The notes under the pieces: generated by a model
Told to the model about the DNA's origin: nothing
Database searches by the model: none
Seen by the model: the letters and a program-made list of their open reading frames with translations, nothing else
Source: Spirochaetaceae bacterium
GTDB lineage: Bacteria; Spirochaetota; Spirochaetia; Treponematales; Breznakiellaceae
Direction of reading: 5' to 3'
DNA length: 6,444 nucleotides
Assembly: GCA_031265635.1 (NCBI GenBank)
Contig: JAISCK010000133.1
Span: 1-6,444, forward strand
Shown here: positions 5,780-6,444 of the stretch, one piece after another
Layout of the letters: every line of letters begins with the position of its first letter
Numbering within the stretch: position 1 is the first letter of the stretch
Translations under genes and position numbers: made by a program

Positions 5780-6444
5780 CAGTGTCCGGCCGGGCGTATA
5801 TGGTTCTCTTCCTGCTGGGCCTTGTTTGCGCCGAAGTCCGGCCTGATGACGCCCTTACGGTGATTGTGCAGGCAGGACCCGGCCCGGTACAGGTCGATAC
5901 CCCCTGGATTGTCAGCCTCCTTGTGGATCACGGAAAGCCTGAGGAACTCAAGGTTGAATTTCCCCCCCTCACGGGGTCCCTGGTCCTGGAACGGGTACGC
6001 ACCGGGCCCAGGGTCATGGAAGGCGCGGGAGAGGAGGTCTGGACCCATATTGAATGTGTGTTTATCCCGCAACGGGCGGGAAGGGCCAGCCTGGAATTCC
6101 TTAAAATAGAAGCGCCCGGCAGGGAATTTGTTACCGGCAGCCTGGCCGTGGAGGTTTTGGGCCCGCTTCCCGGCGCGTACCGCCCCCGCCTTTCCTGGGC
6201 GGCGCCGCTCCCCCTGTTCAGAGCCGGTGAAAGAGCCGAACTTACCCTGCTGCTTTCAGGCTGGGACCCCGCCAAACCCCTTGTTTTCCCCCTGCCTTTT
6301 CATATTGAATTATCGCCGTTTTTGATCCTTGAAAGCAGGGCCCCTCTCCCGGCGGAGCAGCGCTCCGGCGCGGTTCTGGTACTCGTCTGCATTCCCCTTG
6401 AAAAAGGGTCCTTTTCCCTTCCTCCGCCGCGCCTTGAGTACCAG
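5728..6444 (+). CDS. batD: BatD-like protein, N-terminal part (runs off the right edge)
   Basis: The frame stays open for 239 codons to the end of the window, so the stop is not seen. Residues 1-9 are strongly basic (KRR at 7-9). A hydrophobic core lies at about 24-35 (AYMVLFLLGLVCA), so this looks like a signal peptide with a long n-region, cleaved near A35. A beta-rich domain follows at about 42-146. Its ending, VFIPQRAGRASLEF (111-124) then a strand leading to AVEVLGP (140-146), matches the repeated Ig-like 'oxygen tolerance' domain pattern of BatD proteins. A second such domain appears to begin near residue 150. BatD proteins are normally 500-600 residues with several such domains and a C-terminal membrane helix, so more than half is probably missing. 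Gene position after the TPR gene supports the call. The family match is by pattern and context and is moderate. Confidence 0.72.
   Translation, partial: MEKPGRKRRYFSGHGLLTVSGRAYMVLFLLGLVCAEVRPDDALTVIVQAGPGPVQVDTPWIVSLLVDHGKPEELKVEFPPLTGSLVLERVRTGPRVMEGAGEEVWTHIECVFIPQRAGRASLEFLKIEAPGREFVTGSLAVEVLGPLPGAYRPRLSWAAPLPLFRAGERAELTLLLSGWDPAKPLVFPLPFHIELSPFLILESRAPLPAEQRSGAVLVLVCIPLEKGSFSLPPPRLEYQ

Larger units (their letters stand above)
280..6444 (+). other. MoxR/VWA (Bat-type) operon, incomplete at its 3' end
   Basis: Seven same-strand genes have no intergenic space. The junctions are TGATG at 1291-1295, ATGA at 2177-2180, GTGA at 3205-3208, GTGA at 4206-4209, ATGA at 5186-5189, and a 52-base overlap at 5728-5779. 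The content joins a cytoplasmic ATPase and DUF58 partner to membrane-anchored VWA proteins and to exported TPR and BatD-like proteins. One transcript with coupled translation is the simplest reading. I see no internal hairpin followed by a T-run that would act as a terminator. Confidence 0.88.

Noticed and set aside
1..6444. Possibility of a defence, phage or toxin system
   Set aside because: MoxR and VWA genes also occur in some defence and ternary systems, but the signal peptides, membrane VWA pair, TPR lipoprotein and BatD-like gene fit a standard Bat operon, and no nuclease, phage or toxin gene is present.

Overview
The window is almost entirely one plus-strand operon of the MoxR/VWA ("Bat", Bacteroides aerotolerance) type. 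It is preceded by the last 63 codons of an unrelated gene that may be an IS110-family transposase. The gene order is MoxR AAA+ ATPase, DUF58 protein, a membrane protein of unassigned family, BatA-like VWA protein, BatB-like VWA protein, TPR lipoprotein (BatC/BatE position), and the start of a BatD-like protein that runs off the right edge. This order, with small TPR and BatD-like genes after two tandem VWA genes, is what I remember from spirochaetes (Treponema, Borrelia, Leptospira) and from Bacteroidetes. The coding sequence is GC-rich, with G/C mostly in third positions. My best guess is a GC-rich, Treponema-like member of Spirochaetota, perhaps from a metagenome. This is an inference from gene order and protein style, not proof.

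Layout: 1-192 is the 3' end of the upstream gene. 193-279 is an AT-richer, pyrimidine-rich gap holding the only plausible promoter space. 280-1293 is moxR, 1293-2180 DUF58, 2177-3208 the membrane protein, 3205-4209 batA-like, 4206-5189 batB-like, 5186-5779 the TPR lipoprotein, and 5728-6444 batD-like (partial). Every junction inside the operon overlaps: TGATG once, NTGA four times, and one long 52-nt overlap. All seven visible stop codons are TGA. Co-transcription and translational coupling are therefore very likely.

Working model (family knowledge plus inference): the MoxR ATPase acts as a chaperone-like remodeler in the cytoplasm, with the DUF58 protein as its VWA-like partner. BatA and BatB are membrane-anchored VWA proteins with intact metal-ion-dependent adhesion sites (MIDAS). 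The TPR lipoprotein and the BatD-like protein supply extracytoplasmic protein-binding surfaces. The third gene, with a signal peptide, one internal membrane helix and a basic cytoplasmic tail, could link the two sides of the membrane. The physiological role of such operons is unsettled: aerotolerance or envelope stress has been proposed, but not consistently supported. I found no RNA genes, CRISPR array, complete insertion sequence or clear terminator. I see a conserved-type operon with some unusual details, not a wholly new system.
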